DNA of 64,000 nt from Brevibacterium antiquum CNRZ 918 (GTDB taxonomy: Bacteria > Actinomycetota > Actinomycetes > Actinomycetales > Brevibacteriaceae). The position numbers were made by a program, and so were the translations under genes. Under the pieces are notes generated by a model. That model made no database searches, was not told where the DNA came from, and worked only from the letters and a program-made list of their open reading frames with translations. Positions 28,244 to 36,046 of the stretch are shown in pieces; the first letter of the stretch is position 1, and each line of letters begins with the position of its first letter. The stretch is taken from the NCBI RefSeq assembly GCF_900169145.1, contig NZ_FXZD01000006.1, positions 1-64,000 on the forward strand, given 5' to 3'.

Positions 28244-29080
28244 ATGACACAGGACATGAACATGGGGGCAACGCCGAACATGGGTGATGTGGACTTCGAC
28301 CGACTGCCGGGAGTGCGCTTCAGCGCCCTGGCCTTCGATATCGACAGCGGTGAACGCGTGTTCGCCCACAACGTGAACGACGAACTCGACACCGCCAGCA
28401 TGGGCAAGGTATTCCTCCTGCACACCGCCCTGCAGATGCACGTGGGCGGCACCCTCAACCTGTCAGAGCGCCTGTCGCGGCGGCCCTCGGAGCGGGTCGA
28501 CGAATCCGGCATCTGGTACCTCATGGAGCAGGACGATCTGAGTGTCTATGACGTGGCCGTGCTCGTCGGAGCCTTCAGCGACAACTTCGCGACCAATGTG
28601 CTCATCCGCCGCGTCGGCCTCGAGAACGTCGCCCGTCAGGTTCACGATCTGGGATATCGCAACTCTGGCCTCCACGACTTCCTCCGCTGGCCCCGACCGG
28701 CGAAGGCGCCGCGCACCCTGTCGACGGGCACTGCGGCCGAGCTCAGCGACTTCATGGCCCGGCACGCGAAGGACGAGTTCTGGGATGAGTCGACGAACGA
28801 GATCTTCCGCCGCTGGTTGGGAGCCGGCGCGGACACCTCGATGGTCGCCTCGGCGTTCGACCTCGATCCGCTGGCCCACTACAACTATCAGCGTGACGTG
28901 TGGGTCTGGAACAAGACGGGCACGAACGGGACGATTCGGGCCGATGCCGGAATCGCGATGACACCGACGCGGCGGGTCGCCTACGCGGTGTTCGCGAACT
29001 GGGAGAAGGACACTGACCGGGTCGTCGATGTGATGCCGATCATGCGCGAAGCCGGCGACGCCATCCACCGATTCCTCTGA
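28244..29080 (+). CDS. class A beta-lactamase-like serine hydrolase
   Basis: 278-residue penicillin-binding-fold hydrolase with all three classical motifs: SMGK (S52, K55), SDN at 112-114 and KTG at 224-226. There is no signal peptide or lipobox, so it appears cytosolic, which argues against a secreted resistance beta-lactamase. A cytosolic D-amino-acid peptidase or esterase acting on imported wall peptides is a plausible alternative, in line with the adjacent LD-carboxypeptidase and peptide importer. The general base glutamate of the class A omega loop cannot be placed confidently. GAGGAA lies upstream, though slightly far from the ATG. A purine-rich AAGGAGG just after the stop may belong to nothing. 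Confidence 0.82.
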   Translation: MTQDMNMGATPNMGDVDFDRLPGVRFSALAFDIDSGERVFAHNVNDELDTASMGKVFLLHTALQMHVGGTLNLSERLSRRPSERVDESGIWYLMEQDDLSVYDVAVLVGAFSDNFATNVLIRRVGLENVARQVHDLGYRNSGLHDFLRWPRPAKAPRTLSTGTAAELSDFMARHAKDEFWDESTNEIFRRWLGAGADTSMVASAFDLDPLAHYNYQRDVWVWNKTGTNGTIRADAGIAMTPTRRVAYAVFANWEKDTDRVVDVMPIMREAGDAIHRFL

Positions 29081-29106
29081 AAGGAGGCAGATAGATTTCC
29101 TCAAGA

Positions 29107-29120
29107 TACGTTCGAACGTA
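29107..29120. promoter_or_regulatory. perfect 14-base palindrome upstream of the DUF3870 gene
   Basis: TACGTTCGAACGTA is a perfect palindrome. It lies 26 bases upstream of a TATTCT -10 candidate (29147-29152), which is itself nine bases before the ATG at 29162. It is well placed for a dimeric regulator. It is not a LexA box, which needs GAAC and GTTC separated by four bases. Confidence 0.45.
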
Positions 29121-29161
29121 CGCACGGCTGCGTGCTGTTTCTCGAGTATTCTTGATGTCCT

Positions 29162-29476
29162 ATGACCTCTTCGATCTACCTCACCGGCGAAGCGAAGGCA
29201 CCGTCGAACAACCCGATCATGACGCAGTACGGGCTGTTCTTCATCGCCTTCGAGATCGAGGCGGACACACACCGAATCATCGATGTCGACTGCTCGGCGA
29301 CGTTGGCCCTGACAAGGAAGTTCATCAGGGACCTGTTCACCGACGCGGACATCATGGACACCGGTCGACTCACGGAGGCGCTCACGGCCAGATACCACGG
29401 GTCCTCACAGAAGGCGCTGATTGCCGCGGTGAACAATGCGGCGAAGAAGTACCGAGAACTCCCAGTATCCGGCTGA
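29162..29476 (+). CDS. DUF3870 domain protein
   Basis: 104-residue cytosolic protein of the DUF3870 family, function unknown. Features visible are ALTRKFIRDLFTDADIMD and a C-terminal basic stretch YHGSSQKALIAAVNNAAKKYREL, typical of the family. The N-terminus (SIYLTGEAKAPSNNPIMTQYG) is also conserved. The start lies close behind a TATTCT -10, so the 5' leader would be very short. Downstream on the same strand are a DUF819 permease, a dipeptidase and an amidotransferase, so it may serve a metabolite-uptake module. Confidence 0.75.
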   Translation: MTSSIYLTGEAKAPSNNPIMTQYGLFFIAFEIEADTHRIIDVDCSATLALTRKFIRDLFTDADIMDTGRLTEALTARYHGSSQKALIAAVNNAAKKYRELPVSG

Positions 29477-29602
29477 GATGCTTTCCCGACCACGAAGATT
29501 GCCCGAGTCCTCTCCGGATCGGATCCGATCGACAACTGCACATGGCTTCACCTCGCTTCGCACGTGACATCCTCCGTGCGGGAACGCCCATTTTGGGGCA
29601 TC

Positions 29603-29733
29603 CAGACGGACCGAGCTCGTTTCTGGACGGATCGAGTCCGCATCCGCACGGACCGGGCTCGCTCTTCGGGCGCCTCGGCCCCGTTCCCGGACGGACCAGG
29701 CCCGTTCCCGGATGGACCGGCGGCAGCAAGGTA
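29603..29733. repeat. degenerate 20-22-base repeat array
   Basis: About six loosely related units, each built around GGACGGACCGGGCTCG with substitutions, lie between the DUF3870 stop and the DUF819 start. No gene was recognised in this 270-base gap. Confidence 0.55.
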
Positions 29734-29762
29734 CGGCCCTATCCAACGAAGGAGTGTCGTTT

Positions 29763-30914
29763 GTGATCACGGACGGTTTTCTATTTATCAGCCTGCTGCT
29801 GGCGATATCGGCGGTTCTCGTCGTCGCTGGCCACAGTGGGAAGCTCAAGATATTCAAGTATGTTCCCGGGTTTGTCTTCCTCTACGTCGTGGCGGCCCTG
29901 CTCAACACCGTGGGTCTGTTCGACCACGATGCAATCGACGGAGTCGGGGACGGCCTGCAGGACGCCTTGCTGCCGGCGATGATCCTGCTTCTGCTCTTCA
30001 AGTGTGATGTGCGGCAGATCATCCGGCTCGGACCGAAGCTGCTGCTGACCTATGTGGTGACGGCTGTAAGCATCATCATCGGCTTCATCGTCGCCTATCT
30101 GATTCTTCATTCGGCACTGGCGCCGGAAGCGTGGAAGGGACTCGGTGCGCTCAACGCTTCATGGACCGGCGGATCGGCGAACATGGTCGCGGTCCAGGAG
30201 ATTCTCGAAGCGCCCGAAGACATCTTCGGCTACGTACTCATCGTCGACACTGTGCTCTACTCCTTCTGGCTGCTCCTCATCTTCTCCTCGGTGACGGTCT
30301 CCGACAAGTTCAACCGGTGGACCAAGGCGGACACTTCGAAGTTCGACTTCGCTAAACGGGTCGGAGAAGAATCAGAGAAGCCGATGACGCTGCCCTCGAT
30401 CATCGGTCTGCTCGGGTTCTCCCTGTTCGTCTCCGCTCTGGCCACCAAGGCGGGGGAGATGCTTCCGGAATTGGGCACGGTGGTCAACGGCACCGCCTGG
30501 ACGATTCTCATCGTCAGTGTCTTCGGACTGGTCATCGGCTCGACTCGATGGGGACGGGCCGCGGGTTCGAGCCAACTCGCGACCATCATGCTCTATCTGA
30601 TCATCGGCATCATCGCCTCGGGATCTGACTTCACATCTCTGGCCGAGGCCCCGCTCTATCTGGTCGCGGGCCTGATCGTTCTCTTCGTGCACATCGTCAT
30701 TATGCTCATCTACGCGAAGCTGACGAAGACCGAACTATTCAGCATTGCCGTCTCGAGCACCGCAAACATCGGAGGGATTGCCTCGGCACCAGTGGTCGCC
30801 GGAGCCTTCAACAAGCAGCTTGTTCCGGTGGGTGTGCTCTTCGCGCTCATCGGCGCTTTCTCGGGCACCTTCCTGGGACTATTGGCGGCGCAGCTGATGT
30901 CGGTGACCGGATGA
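29763..30914 (+). CDS. DUF819 family membrane protein (YjcL-like)
   Basis: 383-residue transporter-like protein of the DUF819 family. Ten to twelve predicted helices, with polar loops at FKCDVRQIIRLGPK and DKFNRWTKADTSKF. The family motifs LGALNASWTGGSANMVAVQ and STANIGGIASAPVVAGAF are present, a symmetry pair reminiscent of re-entrant substrate loops. Substrate unknown. Start: GTG at 29763 lies eight bases after AAGGAG, giving MITDGFLFIS; a longer in-frame start upstream falls in the repeat array and is not supported. It may feed the dipeptidase that follows after about 150 bases. Confidence 0.85.
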   Translation: MITDGFLFISLLLAISAVLVVAGHSGKLKIFKYVPGFVFLYVVAALLNTVGLFDHDAIDGVGDGLQDALLPAMILLLLFKCDVRQIIRLGPKLLLTYVVTAVSIIIGFIVAYLILHSALAPEAWKGLGALNASWTGGSANMVAVQEILEAPEDIFGYVLIVDTVLYSFWLLLIFSSVTVSDKFNRWTKADTSKFDFAKRVGEESEKPMTLPSIIGLLGFSLFVSALATKAGEMLPELGTVVNGTAWTILIVSVFGLVIGSTRWGRAAGSSQLATIMLYLIIGIIASGSDFTSLAEAPLYLVAGLIVLFVHIVIMLIYAKLTKTELFSIAVSSTANIGGIASAPVVAGAFNKQLVPVGVLFALIGAFSGTFLGLLAAQLMSVTG

Positions 30915-31062
30915 CGACGTCCAAACTGAGGCCCGGATCCGGTAGCGTCTGCCTCATCGACAGCGCCCTGATCGTCTCACGCGGTGCCCCGCATCCCACA
31001 GCCATCAGGTACCGCACCCAGCACCCACGGCCAACCATCACCCGAACTGAAGGAGCATCCTC

Positions 31063-32094
31063 ATGACATACGACGTCTTCGATGGACACAACGACCTCGC
31101 CTGGTACCTGCGCGAGGAACGCGACTACAGCGTTGACGGACTCAACGACCCCGACGTCTCGCCCTTCACCACGATGGATCAGCTGCGCGATGGCAGCGTC
31201 GCCGCCCAGTACTGGTCGGTCTACGTCCACTCCTCGATCACGGGTGCCGACGCGATCAAGGCCACCTGGGAGCAGATCGACGCAGTTCAACGTGTCGTCA
31301 CCGCCTACCCGCAGCGACTCCAGTTCGCACGCACCGCCGCCGAGGTGGTCGCCGCCAGGGAAGCGGGAAAGGTGGCCTCGCTCATGGGCGTCGAAGGCGG
31401 GCAGCAGATCGACGAATCACTGGCCGTGCTCCGCTCCTATGCGCGGGCAGGGGCTAGGTACATGACCCTGACCTGGTCGACGACGCACTCGTGGGCCGAC
31501 TCAGCCACGGACGAACCGCAGCATGGGGGCTTAAGCGAATTCGGCCGCGAAGTCGTTGCGGAGATGAACCGGATCGGCATGATCGTCGACCTCTCACACG
31601 TCGCACCCAGCGTCATGGGCCAGTCCCTGGACATCTCGACCCTGCCGGTGATCTTCAGCCACTCCTGTGCCTTCGGACTCAACCCGCATCCGCGCAACAT
31701 CCCCGATGAGATCCTCGATCGGGTGCCCGGCAACGGGGGAGTGGCGATGATGACTTTCGTGCCCTCATTCGTGTCGAATGCTCGACGCGAATGGGTGGAG
31801 GCAGGCGAGAACGGCACCGCGCCCGAGGTGAGAGTGGCCGATGTCGCCGACCACTGCGACTACGTACGCGAGCGGATCGGAATCGACCACATCGGGCTCG
31901 GTGGGGACATCTGCGGTGTTGACGATCTGCCGTCCGGCCTCGGCGACGCCGGTCAGTACCCTGCCCTTTTCGATGAGTTGGCCAGTCGCGGTTGGTCGGA
32001 TTCCGACCTGCGCAAGCTCGGCTTCGACAACGCGATGAGGGTCCTCGATGCACACGAAGACGCGTACACGCGTTTCCTGGGGACGGCATCATGA
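31063..32094 (+). CDS. membrane dipeptidase family (M19) zinc peptidase
   Basis: Renal-dipeptidase-like TIM-barrel enzyme, 343 residues, cleaving dipeptides including, in several relatives, those with a D-residue at the C-terminus. Zinc ligands: H9 and D11 (FDGHNDL), E111 (GVEGG), H179 (DLSHV) and H200 (FSHS), all present. No signal peptide, so cytosolic here despite the family name. AAGGAGC lies before the ATG. Its stop overlaps the start of the amidotransferase gene (ATGA). With the upstream DUF819 permease and downstream amino-acid permease, dipeptide uptake, cleavage and amino-acid exchange form a sensible pathway; this is inference. Confidence 0.92.
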   Translation: MTYDVFDGHNDLAWYLREERDYSVDGLNDPDVSPFTTMDQLRDGSVAAQYWSVYVHSSITGADAIKATWEQIDAVQRVVTAYPQRLQFARTAAEVVAAREAGKVASLMGVEGGQQIDESLAVLRSYARAGARYMTLTWSTTHSWADSATDEPQHGGLSEFGREVVAEMNRIGMIVDLSHVAPSVMGQSLDISTLPVIFSHSCAFGLNPHPRNIPDEILDRVPGNGGVAMMTFVPSFVSNARREWVEAGENGTAPEVRVADVADHCDYVRERIGIDHIGLGGDICGVDDLPSGLGDAGQYPALFDELASRGWSDSDLRKLGFDNAMRVLDAHEDAYTRFLGTAS

Positions 32095-32801
32095 CTCGGC
32101 TCCTCGTCATCGTCAACCACATAGAATCCCAGCCGGGGCTGCTCACGCAGTGGATGATCAGCGAGAACGTCGAGTTCGATCTGCGCATCGGCGGAGTTTC
32201 CCGACTGCCGGAACCCAGTGACCTGAACGATTATGACGGGCTGATCATGCTCGGCGGCGGGTACATGCCCGATGAGACTGATCAGGCGCCCTGGCTGGAA
32301 GCCGAGGCACGGCTGTCACGGCATGCGCTGGAGACGGATCTGCCGCAGTTCGGCATCTGCCTGGGCGGACAGCTCATCGCCCATGTCATCGGCGGGGATG
32401 TGCGGGCGCAAACCGGTGCACCGGAGAAGGGGTACACCTGGATCGATATGACTGAAGATGCGGCGCAGGATCCTGTGTTCTCCGCGATCGGGAATCGCGC
32501 GGCCTTCGTCGAGAGCCATGTCGATCGGATCGTCGATCTGCCGCCCGAGGCAACCTTGCTGGCGACCAGCACCGCCTGCCGGTTCCAGGCATTTCGGGTC
32601 GGCAATGCGTGGGGCACACAGTTCCATCCCGAGTCGACCGGGGAGAATATAGGCAACTGGGACGCGAAAAAACTGCAAGAATTGGGTTTTGACAAGGACA
32701 CGCTCCTCAGCCAGGCCGAGGAGCGAGGCGAGGACAGCCGTCGGGACGCGAAGGCACTCTTGACGGCCTTCCTCAACGTGGTCCGCAACAGACACCCGTG
32801 A
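32091..32801 (+). CDS. stand-alone class I glutamine amidotransferase
   Basis: 236-residue GATase1 domain, similar to the glutaminase half of GMP synthase but without a synthetase part. The catalytic triad is complete: C90 in FGICLGGQ, H179 and E181 in TQFHPES. Free-standing members hydrolyse glutamine or gamma-glutamyl compounds, or donate ammonia to an unlinked partner; the target is unknown. Translation is coupled to the dipeptidase gene by a four-base overlap, which suggests gamma-glutamyl or dipeptide metabolism. The stop codon lies inside a strong hairpin. Confidence 0.85.
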   Translation: MTRLLVIVNHIESQPGLLTQWMISENVEFDLRIGGVSRLPEPSDLNDYDGLIMLGGGYMPDETDQAPWLEAEARLSRHALETDLPQFGICLGGQLIAHVIGGDVRAQTGAPEKGYTWIDMTEDAAQDPVFSAIGNRAAFVESHVDRIVDLPPEATLLATSTACRFQAFRVGNAWGTQFHPESTGENIGNWDAKKLQELGFDKDTLLSQAEERGEDSRRDAKALLTAFLNVVRNRHP

Positions 32802-32822
32802 TCGCAAGGCTGCGATCACGGG
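32795..32822 (+). terminator. stem-loop overlapping the amidotransferase stop
   Basis: Perfect 12-base arms CCCGTGATCGCA (32795-32806) and its complement (32811-32822) with loop AGGC. No T run follows, and the permease Shine-Dalgarno lies only a few bases beyond. It could act as an attenuator or a 3' stabiliser between the two genes. Confidence 0.75.
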
Positions 32823-32841
32823 CGAACACGGAGGAACCATC

Positions 32842-34272
32842 GTGAGCCAGAGTGAGAGCACCACCAAGGCGGGGTCGGGGGCCGAACAGCATCCGGAAAC
32901 GCTCAAGCGGGTCATGGGCCCCAAACTTCTGCTCCTCTTCATCGTCGGAGACATCCTGGGCACCGGTGTCTATGCTCTGACGGGCAAGGTCGCCGGCCAG
33001 GTCGGTGGTGCTGGCTGGGCACCGGTCATCCTTGCCTTCACCGTCGCGCTGATCACGGCGTTCTCCTATATGGAGCTCGTCACCAAGTACCCGACAGCTG
33101 CCGGTGCCGCGCTGTACACGCACAAGGCGTTCGGGATCCACTTCGTGACGTTCCTCGTCGCCTTCGCCGTCCTCAGCTCAGGGATCACCTCGGCGTCGAC
33201 AGCCTCCAACGTCTTCGCAGCCAACATGGTGGCCGGGTTCGGATGGGACATGTCGGGCACGGGAATCATGTGGATCGCACTCGGCTTCCTGGTAGTCATC
33301 GCGGCGATCAACCTGCGCGGCGTCGGGGAGAGCGTCTGGTTCAACGTCGTGCTGACCGTGATCGAACTCAGCGGCCTGCTGCTGGTCATCCTGGTCGGCT
33401 TCTTCGCACTGGGATCTGGCAGTGCCGACTTCTCTCGCGTGATGATCTTCGAAACCGCAGGCGACAAGGGCGTGTTCCTCGCGATCACCGGTGCGACCTC
33501 GCTGGCCTTCTTCTCCATGGTCGGCTTCGAAGATTCGGTGAACATGGTCGAGGAGACCAAGGACCCGAAAGTGTTCCCGAAGATCATGCTCACAGGGCTC
33601 TCGGTCACCGGCGTGATCTATGTGCTCGTCTCACTTGTGACAGTCGCCGCGGTGCCGATCGGCAAACTCTCCGAGAGTGAGACGCCGCTGCTTGAGGTCG
33701 TCAGAGCCGGTGCTCCGGGGCTTCCGATCGATGTGATATTCCCGTTCATGACGATGTTTGCAGTCGCGAATTCCGCCCTCATCAACATGCTCATGGCCAG
33801 TCGTCTGCTGTACGGAATGTCCAAGCAGAACGTGCTTCCGCCCATATTCGCGAAAGTGCTGCGCGGACGCCGCTCGCCCTGGGTGTCGATCCTCTTCACG
33901 ACCGTCATCGCCTGCGTCCTCATCATCGCGGTGACCACGCTGCTGCCGGAGACGGTGACCGCGTCCTTGGGAGGCACGACCTCGCTGCTGCTGCTCGCAG
34001 TGTTCGCCGTCGTCAACGTCGCGGTGCTGATCCTGCGGAAGAAGCCGGTCGAGCACCAGCACTTCAAGGCACCGACCTACCTGCCCTGGATCGGACTGTT
34101 CACCTGCGCGTTCCTCGTCGGACCGTGGGCTCGCCTCGACGACCTGATCCAATACCAGATCGCGATTGCGCTGATCGGCATCGGCGTCGTCCTCTGGGCC
34201 GTCACTTGGATGTGGAACCGCTCGGTCAAGGGTGCGAGCACCAAGTTCCGCGACCCCGAGGAACTCACATGA
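32842..34272 (+). CDS. APC superfamily amino-acid permease
   Basis: 476-residue secondary transporter with about twelve predicted helices. The first helix region LLLLFIVGDILGTGVYALTGKVAG carries the unwound GxG substrate motif of APC permeases, and GFEDSVNMVEETKDPKVFPK matches the conserved loop after helix 6. Cationic or neutral amino acids are possible substrates. GTG at 32842 is preceded by GGAGGA. A universal stress protein gene follows 100 bases downstream, a common pairing with APC permeases in actinobacteria. It probably belongs to the same transcript as the dipeptidase and amidotransferase. Confidence 0.9.
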   Translation: MSQSESTTKAGSGAEQHPETLKRVMGPKLLLLFIVGDILGTGVYALTGKVAGQVGGAGWAPVILAFTVALITAFSYMELVTKYPTAAGAALYTHKAFGIHFVTFLVAFAVLSSGITSASTASNVFAANMVAGFGWDMSGTGIMWIALGFLVVIAAINLRGVGESVWFNVVLTVIELSGLLLVILVGFFALGSGSADFSRVMIFETAGDKGVFLAITGATSLAFFSMVGFEDSVNMVEETKDPKVFPKIMLTGLSVTGVIYVLVSLVTVAAVPIGKLSESETPLLEVVRAGAPGLPIDVIFPFMTMFAVANSALINMLMASRLLYGMSKQNVLPPIFAKVLRGRRSPWVSILFTTVIACVLIIAVTTLLPETVTASLGGTTSLLLLAVFAVVNVAVLILRKKPVEHQHFKAPTYLPWIGLFTCAFLVGPWARLDDLIQYQIAIALIGIGVVLWAVTWMWNRSVKGASTKFRDPEELT

Positions 34273-34372
34273 TCGCGGGATTCACCGGCGTGTTTACCGC
34301 AGCGTGTACCGCAGTGGGCGCCGGCGGTCTCCGTACGTCACATCCAATCCACTCAACAAGTGAAGGTGAAAA

Positions 34373-34768
34373 ATGACCATCGTCGTGGGCTACGTCAACA
34401 ATCCAGCGGGTCACGCGGCCCTCGACAAGGGGATCGCGGAGGCGAAGAAGGACGGCCGGGATCTGGTCGTCGTCAACGCTTCCCGAACATCCGATCGCAG
34501 AGATTCCTACCGCCTCGGCGAGGGGGAGATCAAGTCGGTCCAGGATTATCTGTCGCGCTCGGGCGTGCAGGCGCAGGTGCTGGCGCGCGGCAGCGAGTAC
34601 GATCCCGCTGAGCAGATTCTGGATGCCGCCGCCGAGGCGGGTGCTCAGCTGATCGTGCTCGGTACCCGGAAGCGGACCCCGGTTGGGAAGTTCCTCCTGG
34701 GTTCGACGATCCAACGAGTCATCCTCGAAGCTGTCTGCCCCGTCCTCTGTGTGAAGGCCAGCCACTGA
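34373..34768 (+). CDS. universal stress protein (UspA family)
   Basis: 131-residue single Usp domain. It starts MTIVVGYVNNPAGHAALDKG and ends with the nucleotide-binding glycine region GTRKRTPVGKFLLGSTIQRVI, then AVCPVLCVK, typical of Usp proteins. The glycine spacing is roughly but not exactly the G-2x-G-9x-G(S/T) ATP motif, so ATP binding is probable, not certain. The leader has AAGTGAAGGTGAAAA before the ATG. The role may be tied to the permease gene in front. It is the last intact gene before a degraded region. Confidence 0.88.
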   Translation: MTIVVGYVNNPAGHAALDKGIAEAKKDGRDLVVVNASRTSDRRDSYRLGEGEIKSVQDYLSRSGVQAQVLARGSEYDPAEQILDAAAEAGAQLIVLGTRKRTPVGKFLLGSTIQRVILEAVCPVLCVKASH

Positions 34769-34829
34769 GCTGAGTCCGCCGTCGTGGGGCGCACGCCATA
34801 GGCGATGCCCACGCCGGCCGGGGTGCTTG

Positions 34830-35273
34830 TTACGGCACGGAGCTCATGATGAGGTCGGTGTTGATCTGCGCCCCGACCGCGATACCGCTGGCTGCGCTCG
34901 CCACCACCCTGGCCGAGATGTCTGCGCTGTTTCCAACCGCCCAGATACCGGGCACAGCGGCTGCTCCGTTCGCCTCGGCGGGTATGGGCTCCTCGGCGGG
35001 TATGGGCGAGCCCATGCCGGTCGGGTGGTCGACGATGGTGCCGCCGAGCTGCTCGAAGACTTCGCCATTCGCATGGAAGTAGGGCCCTACCGCCAGAGCG
35101 CCGGCGGTCTTCTCCGAAGGGCCGGAATCGGCGCCAGCACTGTTGCAGCGACACGTGACACCGGTTCCGTCGTCGCGCGGCATGACGCCGGTTCCTGCCT
35201 CGGCGCGTTCCACCGTTTCGACTGCTGCGTCGACGTAGGCGATGCCAAGCGAGTCGAGCATTCTCACCTGTGC
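34830..35273 (-). pseudogene. remnant of thioredoxin-reductase-like FAD oxidoreductase (C-terminal half)
   Basis: The minus strand reads about 145 residues of the C-terminal half of an NAD(P)/FAD-dependent oxidoreductase: LDSLGIAYVDAAVETVE, then GPYFHANGEVFEQLGGT and VPGIWAVGNSADISARVV, with the C-terminal FAD-contact pattern, and a stop at 34830-34832. The whole N-terminal half (first FAD GxGxxG, NADPH site, CxxC) is missing; upstream sequence is unrelated. An in-frame 18-base duplication (34973-35008) adds an extra PIPAEE. No start codon or ribosome site fits. It abuts the XRE-cupin remnant head to head, as if a deletion had removed both 5' ends and the shared promoter. Confidence 0.8.
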
Positions 35274-35282
35274 CTGTGCCTG

Positions 35283-35834
35283 TGCCTGATCTGGCACTGG
35301 AGCATTGTGTCGCAGAAAGGTGTCGCGGTTGCTGAGTTGGTTGGGATGTCGCTGAGCACCTCGTCGCAGCTGGAGCCTGGACAGCGCAAGCCCAGGTTGG
35401 AGTCTCTCCTGCCGTTGGCAAACATCCACGCGCCGCCACTCGACGAGCTCTTCAGAACGCCGTCGGTTGGAGATCCGCGAATCCACATCACGCCACAGGA
35501 GATCAACGGCCAGGCCGTCCTGCCTCTCAGTCGAGGTGCCATCGGCGTCCAGGCGCTCAGGCGTTCAAGCGCTCAAGCGTTCAGACACATCGCCGACGGC
35601 AGACAAACACCGAAACTCGGCGTGCTCAAGACGCACCCCGGATTCGAACGGGTCTGCGTGATCAGGGCAGACTCAGCGGGATTCCGGGCGACAAATCGAT
35701 GGCCCTGAACGGCAGGGGAGGCCGCTGAATTAGACACTCGCGTCCCGCATTGGTTCGGAAGCGCGGTGGAGCCCGGTGTGGAGTATCTGAGCCTATTCAG
35801 CCCGGAGGGACAGCGCGTCCACCTCATGAAATGA
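35283..35834 (+). pseudogene. remnant of XRE-family regulator with cupin domain
   Basis: The plus strand reads a decayed helix-turn-helix plus cupin regulator: GVAVAELVGMSLSTSSQLE (half of the HTH), QRKPRLESLLPLANIH, then GDPRIHITPQEINGQAVLPL, and finally EAAELDTRVPHWFGSAVE with LSLFSPEGQRVHLMK and a stop at 35832-35834. Evidence of decay: the start and first helix are missing; an in-frame TGA stands at 35706-35708; and just before it the expected segment GRLSGIPGDKSMAL reads only in another frame, so two compensating frameshifts flank it. Intact homologues are usually divergent from the FAD oxidoreductase found next to it here. Confidence 0.8.
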
Positions 35835-36046
35835 CGTCGCCGAGGTTGCTGTGGGCTCGGTCTGCCAGCTGAAGCGGCGGCCGGCCAATTGCCTCATTCT
35901 GTCCGATTCCGAGTCCGAAGGGAGCGGGATATAGAAAGTAGTCGAATAGTCTTATGAAAAGCTTAAAAGAATCGAACAAAACTATGGACAATGTGTTTCT
36001 GGTGAGAGTAAAATTGGAATCAAGCGGACAACACAGCAGTTGACGA

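Noticed and set aside
29107-29120. Possible LexA/SOS box.
   Set aside because: The actinobacterial box needs GAAC, four bases, GTTC. Here GTTCGAAC is reversed and lacks the spacer.
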